Both the position numbers and the translations under genes were made by a program. Below the pieces are notes generated by a model. That model was not told the origin of the DNA and ran no database searches. It saw only the letters and a list, made by a program, of their open reading frames with translations. Below are positions 7,133-15,545 of a stretch of DNA of 45,726 bases, one piece after another. Numbering within the stretch: position 1 is the stretch's first letter; each line of letters starts with the position of its first letter. This DNA is from Candidatus Woesearchaeota archaeon (lineage in GTDB: Archaea > Nanobdellota > Nanobdellia > Woesearchaeales > ARS49): positions 1-45,726 of the forward strand of contig JACRKG010000050.1 in NCBI GenBank assembly GCA_016215315.1, written 5' to 3'.

Positions 7133-8260
7133 ATGACTAAAGAAATGATTGTTACACCTTGGGAAGTTAAAGGGAACATTGATTATGATAAATTAATTGC
7201 TGAATTTGGTGTTTCTAAAATTGATGATCAAGTGATGACGAGACTTAGAAAACATACTGGTGAATTACATCACTTTTTGCGAAGAAACATTTTTTTTGCT
7301 CACAGAGATCTTAACTTTGTTCTAGATGAATACGAGAAAGGGAATAAATTCTTCTTGTATACTGGCAGAGGCCCTTCAGGAGGCACTCACATGGGGCATT
7401 TAGTTCCTTGGCTTTTTACTAAATGGCTTCAAGACAAATTCGGAGTAGAATTGTGGTTTCAATTTACTGATGACGAAAAATTCTTGTTCAAAAAAGACTT
7501 AAGTTTGGAAGAAACAAATAGATTGGCGTATGAAAACATGCTTGACGTGATTGCTGTAGGTTTTGATCCTAAAAAAACCCATTTTTTAGTCGATTCAGAA
7601 CATGCAGGAATAATGTACAAAGAAGCAATTAAAGTTGCTAAACACATTACTTTTTCAACAGTTAAGTCTGCTTTTGGATTAACAAATGAGCATAATATTG
7701 GTGCAATTTTTTATACTGCAATGCAAGCAGTACCCGCATTCTTGCCTTCAGTTATAGCTAAGAAAGAAATTCCTTGTCTTATTCCTTACGCAATTGATCA
7801 AGATCCACACTTCAGAGTTAGCAGAGATGTTCTTCCTAAGCTAGGTCATTACAAGCCTGCAGCAATACAATGCAGATTTTTACCAGGTCTCGGAGGAATG
7901 CAAGAAGACGGAAAAATGTCAAGTTCTGAAGGAGCTGCAATTTATACCACTGATGACGCAAAAACTGTGAAGAACAAAATAAACAAGTATGCATTTTCTG
8001 GAGGCAGATCAACTTTAGAAGAGCAAAGAAAACTTGGAGGAAATCCTGACATTGACGTTTCTTACCAATGGCTTACTTTCTTTGAAGAAGACGATGCAAA
8101 GCTAAAAAAGATTTATGACGATTACAAGTCAGGAAAATTATTGAGCGGGGAACTAAAGGCAATACTAATTGAGAAACTAAATACGTTCTTAGCAGAGCAT
8201 CAAAAAAGAAGAGAGAAAGCAAAGGATAAGATTAAGGATTTTGTTTACAAAATTTGTTGA
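7133..8260 (+). CDS. trpS: Tryptophan-tRNA ligase (canonical archaeal type)
   Basis: 375 residues, the typical size of archaeal TrpRS. HMGH (86-89) within GRGPSGGTHMGH, the specificity segment AIDQDPHFRVSRDV (220-233) and KMSSS (261-265) followed by EGAAIYTTD are all standard for the archaeal/eukaryal TrpRS. It charges tRNA-Trp in the cytoplasm. It follows the aminotransferase by 32 bases and shares the leader with two Trp codons, which suggests control by Trp supply. Its TGA stop overlaps a structured repeat element that begins GTGCACTTG. Confidence 0.95.
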   Translation: MTKEMIVTPWEVKGNIDYDKLIAEFGVSKIDDQVMTRLRKHTGELHHFLRRNIFFAHRDLNFVLDEYEKGNKFFLYTGRGPSGGTHMGHLVPWLFTKWLQDKFGVELWFQFTDDEKFLFKKDLSLEETNRLAYENMLDVIAVGFDPKKTHFLVDSEHAGIMYKEAIKVAKHITFSTVKSAFGLTNEHNIGAIFYTAMQAVPAFLPSVIAKKEIPCLIPYAIDQDPHFRVSRDVLPKLGHYKPAAIQCRFLPGLGGMQEDGKMSSSEGAAIYTTDDAKTVKNKINKYAFSGGRSTLEEQRKLGGNPDIDVSYQWLTFFEEDDAKLKKIYDDYKSGKLLSGELKAILIEKLNTFLAEHQKRREKAKDKIKDFVYKIC

Positions 8261-8370
8261 GTGCACTTGAAAAACCAATTCTTCTTTTTATAGATTCATG
8301 ATGCTGCCTTCACAGCCAGTAAAGAATTTAGTACGCACACGATTCGCGGAGGCCTGAGCTAAGAAAGTTC
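8260..8370 (+). ncRNA. Structured intergenic element, copy A
   Basis: Begins GTGCACTTGAAAAA on the last base of the trpS stop and ends AGCTAAGAAAGTTC. An internal stem pairs GCCTTCAC (8306-8313) with GCGGAGGC (8346-8353). The loop carries CCAGTAAAG and GTACGCACA, also seen in copies C and D. Nothing else fills the 155 bases between the convergent genes. Family described in the findings; RNA function is inferred from covariation. Confidence 0.5.
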
Positions 8371-8415
8371 TAAATTATTAAAAAGAAAACTGTTGACTTG
8401 TGAATTAGAATTTTT

Positions 8416-8835
8416 TTAATCGTTGCCGCATCTTCTCGGAATTGATTTTATGTGAGCATTAAATTGTTTTGCATAAATTTCCCAATTTTCGAGTTTGTCT
8501 TTTGGCAGTCCTGCATAAATTCCTAGATTTGATGGTGATAATGGTTCCGAGTATAATCCTCCCAGGTTAATTATGCCTTGCTTTTCAATTTGACTTGGAG
8601 CTTGCTTGTAGTCTATCCACACAGCAACAAGTTCTGTTTCTTGACTGTCCTGCACGTATTTACTATAATTATCTTTTTTTAACATTTCTTCAAGAGCATC
8701 TTCAATTTGATTGTTGTTAGTGTCATTAGAATCAATTACTTGTTCGGGTTGCTTGATTGGCGGTTCTGTTCGAGGGTTGCAACTTTGTGTTAGTAATGCT
8801 GCACTCAACAAAAACGCGGATAAGATTATTTTCAT
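8416..8835 (-). CDS. Predicted lipoprotein of unknown function
   Basis: 139 residues. A short positively charged start, a hydrophobic stretch and LLTQSC form a lipobox with Cys19 as the likely lipidated residue. The mature part is Asn/Asp-rich at first (SNDTNNNQIEDALEEML), then without a domain I recognise; it ends in a Cys pair-poor tail (RRCGND). Preceded by an A-rich stretch and separated by 32 bases from the tyrS stop, so it may be in one transcript with tyrS. Confidence 0.7.
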   Translation of the reverse strand: MKIILSAFLLSAALLTQSCNPRTEPPIKQPEQVIDSNDTNNNQIEDALEEMLKKDNYSKYVQDSQETELVAVWIDYKQAPSQIEKQGIINLGGLYSEPLSPSNLGIYAGLPKDKLENWEIYAKQFNAHIKSIPRRCGND

Positions 8836-8867
8836 TTTTTTTCTTCAAAATAATTTGATTACTTGTT

Positions 8868-9893
8868 TCATTCCGGATATGCGTCTTTTATTAATTGTTC
8901 TTTTCCTTCAAATCTTTTTCTTATTACATCCAGTAATTTGTTTGTTTCTTTCGCAAGAGAGTTTTTTAAGTCCATTGGGTGTAGTTTTTTTTCTAAGTAA
9001 TCTTTTTCTATTTCTTCGTAGGTTTTGTATGCTTTATTGCCTCCGAACTTTTCTGGTCTTTCAATTAGGAATTCTTCACCTTTGTCTTGCTTAAGAACCA
9101 TTACTACATATTTTAAGAATGCAAGAACGCCGTTGCCTTCTACAACTCCTGCTTCACAATGTGCTGAACCTATTTTGTTTTTTACTTCTTCAGGAAGATC
9201 TATCAGGTCTACTTTTGATCCTTTTATTGAACTTGACATTTTTCCTCCAGGAGTTAGTCCTGGAATTAAAGGAGTCATTACTTCAACTCTTGATTTATAC
9301 CCAACTTTTGGAAGGTTTTCTCTTGCGAAAACAAGTATTTTTCTTTGATCAACTCCACCGTATTGAATATCTACACCCAAGTATTCTTCATCTAAAGCTT
9401 GCATTATTGGATAAATTAGTCCTGCAAGTTTAGGATTATCCCCGTGCTTAACTACATCAGAGGATGATTTGAGGCAATCATGCACTGTAACAAAAGTTGC
9501 AACTTTCAATACATCAAACACATAATCTTTTTTTAATTGAAAGTCTGAACCTTTAACAAATGTTAATTTTGATAGATCCGATCCTATTGCTTCAAATAAA
9601 CCAGTTATGACATTCTCGTAATATTCATATCTTTTTTCTAATAAAGGCCAAGGAGTATTATCTAATGCTCCGTGAATATCTGCTAACAAAATTTTTGCTT
9701 TAAATCCTGCTTTAATAAAATCTGCAATTTTTATTGCCCAAACAAAATAACCTATGTGTGGTCTTCCAGTAACTGCAGTTCCAATGTAAACAACAGGAGT
9801 TTTCTTTTTAGTTAAAAGAGTTTTAAGTTCTTCTTCAGTTATTATTTCTTGAGTGTTCCTTTTTATTAACTCGAGTTTTTGGTCTATGTTCAT
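8868..9893 (-). CDS. tyrS: Tyrosine-tRNA ligase, archaeal type
   Basis: 341 residues, the compact archaeal/eukaryal TyrRS without a C-terminal S4 domain. HIGY (46-49) in AVTGRPHIGYFVW, the Tyr-pocket segment MQALDEEYLGVDIQYGGVDQR, and GGKMSSS as KMSKS loop. It charges tRNA-Tyr, whose split gene lies divergently 115 bases away. A TATA-like TTTTTAAAG about 32 bases upstream of the ATG implies a leaderless mRNA. Confidence 0.95.
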   Translation of the reverse strand: MNIDQKLELIKRNTQEIITEEELKTLLTKKKTPVVYIGTAVTGRPHIGYFVWAIKIADFIKAGFKAKILLADIHGALDNTPWPLLEKRYEYYENVITGLFEAIGSDLSKLTFVKGSDFQLKKDYVFDVLKVATFVTVHDCLKSSSDVVKHGDNPKLAGLIYPIMQALDEEYLGVDIQYGGVDQRKILVFARENLPKVGYKSRVEVMTPLIPGLTPGGKMSSSIKGSKVDLIDLPEEVKNKIGSAHCEAGVVEGNGVLAFLKYVVMVLKQDKGEEFLIERPEKFGGNKAYKTYEEIEKDYLEKKLHPMDLKNSLAKETNKLLDVIRKRFEGKEQLIKDAYPE

Positions 9894-9942
9894 TTTATTG
9901 CCTTAATATGTGGGTTCTTTAAAAATATTGTTGTTTTTTTTG

Positions 9943-9965
9943 GAAATTTTGCGAAGCGAAATTTC
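9943..9965. promoter_or_regulatory. Hairpin between the tyrS and tRNA-Tyr promoters
   Basis: GAAATTTTGC, GAA loop, GCGAAATTTC: a ten-base stem (one G-T pair) with a three-base loop. The core GCGAAGC is a sequence known to make an unusually stable DNA mini-hairpin. It lies upstream of both divergent TATA boxes, so it is more likely a DNA operator or spacer than part of either transcript. A near copy is at 14401-14421. Confidence 0.5.
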
Positions 9966-10007
9966 ATAGAAACCTTTTTAAACAAATTAGCCATTCTATT
10001 CATGTTT

Positions 10008-10134
10008 CCCTACTTAGCTTAACGGTGGAGCGCGCGGCTGTAGATATTAATCACTCGTGGAGTATGTACTAACTAACCATGAAACGAGGATAGCCGTTCC
10101 CGCGAGGTTCCTGGTTCAAATCCGGGAGTGGGGA
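10008..10134 (+). tRNA. tRNA-Tyr (anticodon GUA) with a 55-base intron
   Basis: Acceptor stem CCCTACT pairs with AGTGGGG (10127-10133), discriminator A, first pair C1-G72 as in archaeal tRNA-Tyr. Anticodon stem CGCGG (10033-10037) pairs with CCGCG (10100-10104); loop CTGTAG then the intron at 10044-10098, then C38. The T arm is CCTGG TTCAAAT CCGGG. Around the splice sites CGGCT pairs with AGCCG in the intron, forming the bulge-helix-bulge motif cut by the archaeal splicing endonuclease. TATA-like TTTTTAAAC at 9975-9983. Confidence 0.93.
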
Positions 10135-10156
10135 GTTTTTTTTATTTAGTAAAATC

Positions 10157-10906
10157 ATGGCAAACGAATGGATTTATTCTTTGGTAAGTGTAGGTATTGT
10201 GAGTTTGGTTTCTTTAATTGGGATATTGTTTTTGAGTTTGAACGTTAAAAAACTTAATAGTATTGTTTTGTTTCTTGTGAGTTTTTCAGCTGGTGCTTTG
10301 TTTGCTGATGCATTTATACATTTGCTTCCTGAAGCAGTTAGAGAGTATGGTTTTGGAGTTGAATTATCTTTGTATGTTCTATCGGGAATAATGTTCTTTT
10401 TTGTTGTTGAAAAATTTATTCATTGGCATCACTGTCATCTTGAACCAAACAAACATCATCCTCATCCTTTTGCTTACATGAACTTGTTGGGTGATGCTGT
10501 GCATAATTTTATTGATGGTTTAATTATAGGTGCCAGTTATCTTGTAAATACTCCTACAGGTATTGCAACGACTTTAGCAGTTGTACTGCATGAAGTACCT
10601 CAAGAAATTGGAGATTTTGGAGTATTGCTTCATGGAGGTTTTTCTAAATCTAAAGCGTTATTAATGAACTTCTTAACTTCCTTAACTGCAGTGCTAGGAA
10701 CAGTTCTTGCTTTATTCTTGAATAATCACATTTCAAATCTGAGTGCTTTTTTAGTTCCTTTTGCAGCAGGAGGATTTATTTACATTGCAGGCAGCGATTT
10801 AATTCCAGAACTTCATAAAGAAGAAGATATGGGCAAATCATTTATCCAATTAATTACTTTCTTGTTAGGGATTGCTGTAATGTTAGTATTGTTGTTAGTG
10901 GAGTGA
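10157..10906 (+). CDS. ZIP family divalent metal transporter
   Basis: 249 residues with about eight membrane segments. The metal-site signatures of the LIV-1 branch of ZIP proteins are present: HNFIDG (116-121) in helix IV and HEVPQEIGD (145-153) in helix V. A His-rich loop (HWHHCHLEPNKHHPHP, 89-104) sits between helices III and IV, as usual for ZIPs that handle zinc. It should carry Zn, Fe or Mn into the cytoplasm. It follows tRNA-Tyr by 22 bases and probably precedes the ureohydrolase in one transcript; that enzyme needs Mn, a possible link. Confidence 0.93.
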   Translation: MANEWIYSLVSVGIVSLVSLIGILFLSLNVKKLNSIVLFLVSFSAGALFADAFIHLLPEAVREYGFGVELSLYVLSGIMFFFVVEKFIHWHHCHLEPNKHHPHPFAYMNLLGDAVHNFIDGLIIGASYLVNTPTGIATTLAVVLHEVPQEIGDFGVLLHGGFSKSKALLMNFLTSLTAVLGTVLALFLNNHISNLSAFLVPFAAGGFIYIAGSDLIPELHKEEDMGKSFIQLITFLLGIAVMLVLLLVE

Positions 10907-10919
10907 TTTTTTTTCTTTA

Positions 10920-10959
10920 GGTGACCACGAAAATGGAAAAATTCAAATATTGTGGTCAC
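10920..10959 (+). promoter_or_regulatory. Perfect inverted repeat ahead of the ureohydrolase
   Basis: GTGACCAC (10921-10928) and GTGGTCAC (10952-10959) are perfect inverted copies 23 bases apart. The first arm contains AGGTGA, an archaeal-type ribosome binding site eight bases before an in-frame ATG at 10933. If the stem forms, that site is hidden. It could be an operator, a translational switch or a weak terminator for the ZIP gene. Confidence 0.4.
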
Positions 10960-10971
10960 CTCCAGCTTTTT

Positions 10972-11739
10972 ATGAAGCTAATAAAAATCCCTTCGAGCTT
11001 AGGAAGTCTGAAAAAAAATACTGGTACAGAGAAAGCTCCTGATTTGATAGTGGATGGTTTGAAAGAATTTTATTGCGCAGAAAACGGCAGGATTCCTACT
11101 TATGCTATTCATGAAGTTAAAGTTAGCAAGAATTTATCTGAAACGCATGAAGCGGTGCAAAAGTTTTTTGAGACTGTCGATTCATATTTTGTTGCTATTG
11201 GTGGCGATCATTCAACTACTTACGGTATTGCTTCCGCTTTGAAGCCAGCATTACTCGTCTTTGATGCTCATCCCGACTTAATGCAAAAATTTGATCCACC
11301 AACTCATGAAAATTATTTAAGGTGTCTTATAGAAAATAGTTTTGTTGATAAATCAAAAATTGTTCTTGTAGGTTTGCGTAATTGGGATAAAGAAGAATAT
11401 GATTACTTAATTAAAAATAAAATAAACTTTTTCAGCATGAAATCAATTGCAGAAGATGAAATTATTGATGCTTGCAATGATGTAATGAGTGCAGTTAAAG
11501 ATTTCAAGAGATTGATGATTTCGTTAGACATTGACGTTTTAGATCCTGCATTTGCTCCAGGAACAGGCTATCAAGAACCTGGAGGATTAACTAGCAGAGA
11601 ATTGTTTTATTTCATTCACAGACTGAAAAACTTGAAGAACATAATTGGTTGGGATTTAGTTGAAGTAAATCCTGATAAAGATATTAATAATTTGACTGTG
11701 AAGACTGCGTCTAAATTAATTTTTGAAATTATTAGTTAG
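10972..11739 (+). CDS. Ureohydrolase (arginase/agmatinase/formiminoglutamase family)
   Basis: 255 residues from the ATG at 10972, where homology begins (MKLIKIPSSLGSLKKNTGTE). The binuclear Mn site is visible: GGDHS, DAHPD, and SLDIDVLDP, plus GTGYQEPGGLTSRE near the C-terminus. Family members hydrolyse guanidino groups to urea; which substrate cannot be told (arginine or agmatine most likely). DAHPDL in place of DAHLD is a small variation seen in uncharacterised members. Alternative upstream starts exist at 10921 (GTG) and 10933 (ATG after AGGTGA), inside an inverted repeat. Confidence 0.88.
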   Translation: MKLIKIPSSLGSLKKNTGTEKAPDLIVDGLKEFYCAENGRIPTYAIHEVKVSKNLSETHEAVQKFFETVDSYFVAIGGDHSTTYGIASALKPALLVFDAHPDLMQKFDPPTHENYLRCLIENSFVDKSKIVLVGLRNWDKEEYDYLIKNKINFFSMKSIAEDEIIDACNDVMSAVKDFKRLMISLDIDVLDPAFAPGTGYQEPGGLTSRELFYFIHRLKNLKNIIGWDLVEVNPDKDINNLTVKTASKLIFEIIS

Positions 11740-11755
11740 GTGTTAAACTCGGCAA

Positions 11756-11870
11756 GTGCACATGAATAACTTTTCTACTTTTTTATGGATTGTTTATGTC
11801 ACCAAATTCTTTGAAAAACTCAGTGGGCACACACAGTGAGGTGGCCCGAGCTCAGAAAATTCAAGTGCGA
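11756..11870 (+). ncRNA. Structured intergenic element, copy B
   Basis: Begins GTGCACATGAATAACTTTTC 17 bases after the ureohydrolase stop. The 3' end AGAAAATTCAAGTGCG is nearly the inverse of the 5' end, which gives a terminal stem. Inner CACC (11810-11813) faces GGTG (11840-11843), and the loop has GTGGGCACACA. It occupies the whole gap between two convergent genes. Confidence 0.48.
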
Positions 11871-11889
11871 ATTAAAAACTAGAAAACAA

Positions 11890-12600
11890 TCATTGCTTAA
11901 ACTTTCCTTGATATGTTATTCTTGCTACTTGAGCTAAAGATCCTATTGTAGGTCCTCCTGCGCTTCCCAAGTTAGGACCTTCTCCGTATATGTGTACTAT
12001 TGCAATTCTTTCTTTGTCGGAAGTTTGCTCTTTTTCATCATGAACAGATAGAAGGTATGGTGTTTCTGGAATTTCAAAAGCAAACTTAAAGTAACTGTCG
12101 TTTTTGAACTTTGGAAGAACTTCAGAACTTGGAACTTCTTTTCCAACTAAACTTTCTAATCGAGATAGGTAAGTATTTACTTTATCAAGAATTAAAGTTC
12201 TTTGGTTGGGATTGTATCTTCTAAATTGGCCTGGTTCACCGAAGTAATTTTCTTCTGTCCAAATCCAACCTTCATGATTAAATTCATTTTTTTCTGATTG
12301 GTTGTTTTTTGGTACTAGTGGTTGGTAGTTTCCGAATAATGCTTCTTTTAGCTTTCTAAAAAATCCCTTTTCTTGTTCTTTTTTGTCAAAGAAATCAACT
12401 ACTTGTTTTGGAGCTTCTTTATATCCTTCTAAATTATAAAATTTACTCTCTTCTTTTTTGTCAGCAACATAAGATGTTCTATCATGATATGGAAATACTA
12501 AATCTGAATGTACATCCAATCTTTCAAAACTTATTATTTGAACGAGAGGAAAATCTTTTAATTCTTCAAGTTCTCTATCACATGTAGGACATTTGTGCAT
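11890..12600 (-). CDS. Unknown protein with an N-terminal CPTC knuckle
   Basis: 236 residues. Starts MHKCPTCDRELEEL, half of a zinc-binding knuckle with no second CxxC, so metal binding would need a partner or dimer. The middle is charged and Asn/Gln-rich; the C-terminal 90 residues look like a compact alpha/beta domain ending GSAGGPTIGSLAQVARITYQGKFKQ. I recognise no family. A TATA-like TTATTTAAATC lies about 30 bases upstream of the ATG, implying a leaderless mRNA. Confidence 0.65.
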   Translation of the reverse strand: MHKCPTCDRELEELKDFPLVQIISFERLDVHSDLVFPYHDRTSYVADKKEESKFYNLEGYKEAPKQVVDFFDKKEQEKGFFRKLKEALFGNYQPLVPKNNQSEKNEFNHEGWIWTEENYFGEPGQFRRYNPNQRTLILDKVNTYLSRLESLVGKEVPSSEVLPKFKNDSYFKFAFEIPETPYLLSVHDEKEQTSDKERIAIVHIYGEGPNLGSAGGPTIGSLAQVARITYQGKFKQ

Positions 12601-12720
12601 AAAATAGAAGGAAAGAAAAAAGATTTAAATAACTTGCTATGGGAGAGTGTGTTCTTTTAACTCCTCTTCAATTGTTACAAAATAAAAATATTTATAAATC
12701 GGCTAATTTTACTTTATTGT

Positions 12721-13068
12721 ATGATGAGCGTACAAGATTATTATCAAACTGCACGAGAAAATGAAGAAGTATTTAGAAATATATTGAGAGATTTACGAGA
12801 CTGTAGATTAAGGAGGCCTGGTGGAATTTATGTTCCTGCTGATTTGGAAACTAAAGCAAGTCTCGATGAAATCTTTCAAAAGTATTCAGAAGGAATGAGA
12901 ATGGGAAGATTTACAATTACTTCATTTTCAAGATCTGAAAAAACAAAAGCAACAATAGGATTTAAAGATATCGCGCCGCTTTCTGGCGGGGGAGCTGAGC
13001 TTGAATATTTAGTGAATGATAATGATTCTGTCAAATATATGAAACCTGTTTTTCAAATGATGAGCTGA
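12721..13068 (+). CDS. Unknown protein, 115 residues
   Basis: Not recognised. A helical N-terminus (VQDYYQTARENEEVFRNILRDL) is followed by a predicted beta-rich half with GGIYVPAD and RFTITSFSRSEKTKATIGF. TATA box TTTATAAAT at 12691-12699, 30 bases before the ATG, marks a leaderless single gene. A second ATG directly follows the first. Confidence 0.65.
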   Translation: MMSVQDYYQTARENEEVFRNILRDLRDCRLRRPGGIYVPADLETKASLDEIFQKYSEGMRMGRFTITSFSRSEKTKATIGFKDIAPLSGGGAELEYLVNDNDSVKYMKPVFQMMS

Positions 13069-13093
13069 AATAGGTTACATTTTTTTATCTTCT

Positions 13094-14371
13094 TTATTCC
13101 AAGAACTCAATTAGCTTTCCTATTCCATCATCTACATAAGTCTTTGGTGCTCCTTTGTCAATTGTGTTTGGCTTGTTTAGTTCCCATGCTAGCGATATTC
13201 TCATCCAAGTTGGATCTCCATTCATTCCGAAAACGCTTCCTGGTAGAGCTGTAAGTCCTGTTGCATTGAATAATTCTTGAACTAATTGAAATCCGCTCTG
13301 AATTCCAGGGTGATTTGTGTGAAAGAACAATGTGAAGCCTCCTTCTGGTTCTAGTATTTGATCTATGTTCTTACAACTTCTCAAACGTTTCATTGCATAC
13401 TCAACATTCCTTCGGAATGTTGAAATGTTTGAATTAATTGTTTCTTTGTAATCTTTGAATTCGCTTTTTTCTTTATCCTTTTCTAGACTTGGTTTTTCTT
13501 TTAGCATTAGTGTTCTCATTTGCATGTCCTTTTTTATGAAGCCTAAGAATATTCTTCCAGGATCATCATAAAGTACTCCTTTGCTTCGTTCTTCTAACAA
13601 TTCTGGTGAAGCTATCATGTAACCTAGATTGAAGTCAGGTCTTCCTCTATCTTTTGACCAAGTTCTTATTATGATTAATTTTTCATAATTGCTTTGTGTG
13701 CAAGGTGTTTTATTTCCGGGATACATTTGGTCGTAACATGATTCGTCCAATATTACATAAGTTCCATGTTGTGCAGCAATTGAAATTATTTTCTCTAATT
13801 CTTCATTTGAATGTGCTCTTCCTGAAGGATTTAGGGGGTTGCAAATAAACAAAGCTCGGGTTTTTTCCGAAAGATTGTTGCGTATTTGTTCTATTGAAGG
13901 CAAAAAGTTGTTTTCTGCAGTTGCATGAATTTTTCTAACTGCAACTTTTGGTAATTTTCTTTTCATGTATTCTAAAGGCAACCAATAGTTTGGTAATGAA
14001 ATTAATAATTCTCCTTTGTTGTCGTGGAATATTCTATCAAATGCGTAACTTATTGCTTCAGTTGCTGAGCCGGGAATTAACGCTACGTTTTCAAAGCTAT
14101 ATCTTTCGTTGTTTGTTCTAGTATTCTCGTAATTTGCTATTATTTCTCTAATTTCTTTTGTTCCTAATGAAGAAACATACCCTGCAACGTTGTTAGTGAT
14201 TGATTTATGCAGTTCTTCAATTAAACATTCAGGATTCGGGAATACATCTAAAGGAATTGATGCGCCAGCAAAATTTGTGTAATCACTTCTGTAAGTGCCG
14301 TGAAATAAGTTCATTAAATAACTAAATTGCTGGTATGGTTCACATTCCGGTTTTTTTATTTTTTGAGTCAT
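13094..14371 (-). CDS. Class I/II PLP-dependent aminotransferase
   Basis: 425 residues from the ATG at 14371; a TTG at 14416 extends the frame. Fold type I features: CNPLNPSGRAHSNEEL (substrate/phosphate loop), VILDESCYDQMY (Asp binding the pyridine ring), and the Schiff-base Lys in RTWSKDRGRPDFNLGYM. The insert between about 270 and 330 is rich in charged residues and unusual. Substrate unknown; the general look is of an aspartate/aromatic aminotransferase. A hairpin at 14401-14421 lies just upstream. Confidence 0.82.
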   Translation of the reverse strand: MTQKIKKPECEPYQQFSYLMNLFHGTYRSDYTNFAGASIPLDVFPNPECLIEELHKSITNNVAGYVSSLGTKEIREIIANYENTRTNNERYSFENVALIPGSATEAISYAFDRIFHDNKGELLISLPNYWLPLEYMKRKLPKVAVRKIHATAENNFLPSIEQIRNNLSEKTRALFICNPLNPSGRAHSNEELEKIISIAAQHGTYVILDESCYDQMYPGNKTPCTQSNYEKLIIIRTWSKDRGRPDFNLGYMIASPELLEERSKGVLYDDPGRIFLGFIKKDMQMRTLMLKEKPSLEKDKEKSEFKDYKETINSNISTFRRNVEYAMKRLRSCKNIDQILEPEGGFTLFFHTNHPGIQSGFQLVQELFNATGLTALPGSVFGMNGDPTWMRISLAWELNKPNTIDKGAPKTYVDDGIGKLIEFLE

Positions 14372-14400
14372 TTTTTTAAGTAAATCAGAATTGGCTTCAG

Positions 14401-14421
14401 AAATTTTGCTTTGCAAAATTT
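14401..14421. promoter_or_regulatory. Hairpin upstream of the aminotransferase
   Basis: AAATTTTGC, TTT, GCAAAATTT: a perfect nine-base stem about 30 bases upstream of the aminotransferase ATG. It resembles the hairpin at 9943-9965 near tyrS. It is either in the 5' leader or at the transcription start. Confidence 0.45.
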
Positions 14422-14682
14422 TAATAAATGTTTTTTAAAAAAGTTAGAAGCCAATGACTGCTTATGCAGTAAAAATTGTTGTAATAAAGACTATAGAAAA
14501 TTCGTTCAATATTTGTTTATTGTTTTTTGTTTGCATTTTTTTATTACAATTAGATCCTATAATCAACAACCCATATATAAGCCTTTCGTTTTAACCACTC
14601 ATAAATGGTGAAATAAAGGTAAGATTTAAATAGGGTTTGGCTTTTTAAGTATAAAAACAATTTGATTTATTTGGGGAACAGA
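14422..14682. other. Intergenic region, divergent promoters
   Basis: About 260 bases between divergent genes. It holds T/A-rich promoter-like stretches for both directions (TTTTTTAAAA at 14431-14440; GATTTAAATA near 14624) and a GGGGA ribosome binding site at 14673-14677. I see no convincing gene or RNA. Confidence 0.4.
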
Positions 14683-15153
14683 ATGTCAGAATATGTATAT
14701 GTTCAAAAAAACTATTTTCTTTCAGGAGTAGGACTTTCTGGAGCAGTAATGGGCGTTTTTTGCGGTGGTTTAGAATTATTAAATTCACACAGAGATAAAA
14801 ATAAAAGATTAACTGGTGGAGTGAGTCAATTTTTAGGGGAAGAAAGTCCATCTGCTGCTGAATATCTTGCTAAATATCTTGATGGTAAAATAATTAAAAA
14901 CTTATTTGAACTATTAGTGGAACAGTACGGTCCTGAATTTGATAAAGCAGCAAAGAATAAAAATATTGCAGTTCTAAGTTATCGTACTGAAGGCTGTTCA
15001 GAGTTTGATGAACATGCAGGTAAGCTAGTTGCTGTAAGAGCATCATTAGATGTTAAATTAAGCGAATCAGAATTAGAAACTATGGATACTTTAATGAAAG
15101 GAATACAGTTTGAAAGATGGACTCCTGAACAAGGATTTTCTAGAGGAAACTAA
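14683..15153 (+). CDS. Unknown protein with one N-terminal membrane segment
   Basis: 156 residues from the ATG at 14683, preceded by GGGGA; an upstream TTG at 14662 is less likely. Residues 9-30 (KNYFLSGVGLSGAVMGVFCGGL) can span or anchor in the membrane; the rest is soluble and acidic with a helical region SPSAAEYLAKYLDGKIIKNL. No family recognised. First gene of a run of four genes with 1 to 2 base spacing. Confidence 0.6.
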   Translation: MSEYVYVQKNYFLSGVGLSGAVMGVFCGGLELLNSHRDKNKRLTGGVSQFLGEESPSAAEYLAKYLDGKIIKNLFELLVEQYGPEFDKAAKNKNIAVLSYRTEGCSEFDEHAGKLVAVRASLDVKLSESELETMDTLMKGIQFERWTPEQGFSRGN

Positions 15154-15154
15154 T

Positions 15155-15544
15155 ATGAATTTCAAAAAAATCGATTACACACCAATTCAAGAAGAAGTAA
15201 GAAAGATTTGGGACGCAGAGGGTGGAGCTAATGTTCCTGACTTGGCTGAAAAGAGTCTTGATGTTTATGTTGATTTTGTTAAAAGCAAAATCTGGCCTAA
15301 AATTAAGATTGGAGGACTTGTTGCTGTGGCTACTACTTTTGCAGAAGTTGCTGCGAAAAATAGTGGTTCTGGCGGGGTTGAAACTTTTTTTCATTGGGTA
15401 AGTAATGGAGCTTGCGTTTATGCTGGTTGGTATATGGGAGATATTTTTGGACTAAATTATGGTAATGACAAAACCAAATTAAAAGAACAAGTCATTCTTC
15501 CTCATTGCAGAGAATATATTAAAAACAAATTAGCAGGTAAATAA
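15155..15544 (+). CDS. Unknown small membrane-associated protein
   Basis: 129 residues from the ATG at 15155, chosen because GAGG precedes it; the longer frame from 15110 overlaps the upstream gene. Hydrophobic stretches at about 50-70 (KIGGLVAVATTFAEVAAKN) and 75-100 (VSNGACVYAGWYMGDIFGL) suggest two membrane helices. Begins one base after the previous stop and ends one base before the NADAR gene, so the three are co-transcribed. Confidence 0.6.
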   Translation: MNFKKIDYTPIQEEVRKIWDAEGGANVPDLAEKSLDVYVDFVKSKIWPKIKIGGLVAVATTFAEVAAKNSGSGGVETFFHWVSNGACVYAGWYMGDIFGLNYGNDKTKLKEQVILPHCREYIKNKLAGK

Positions 15545-15545
15545 A

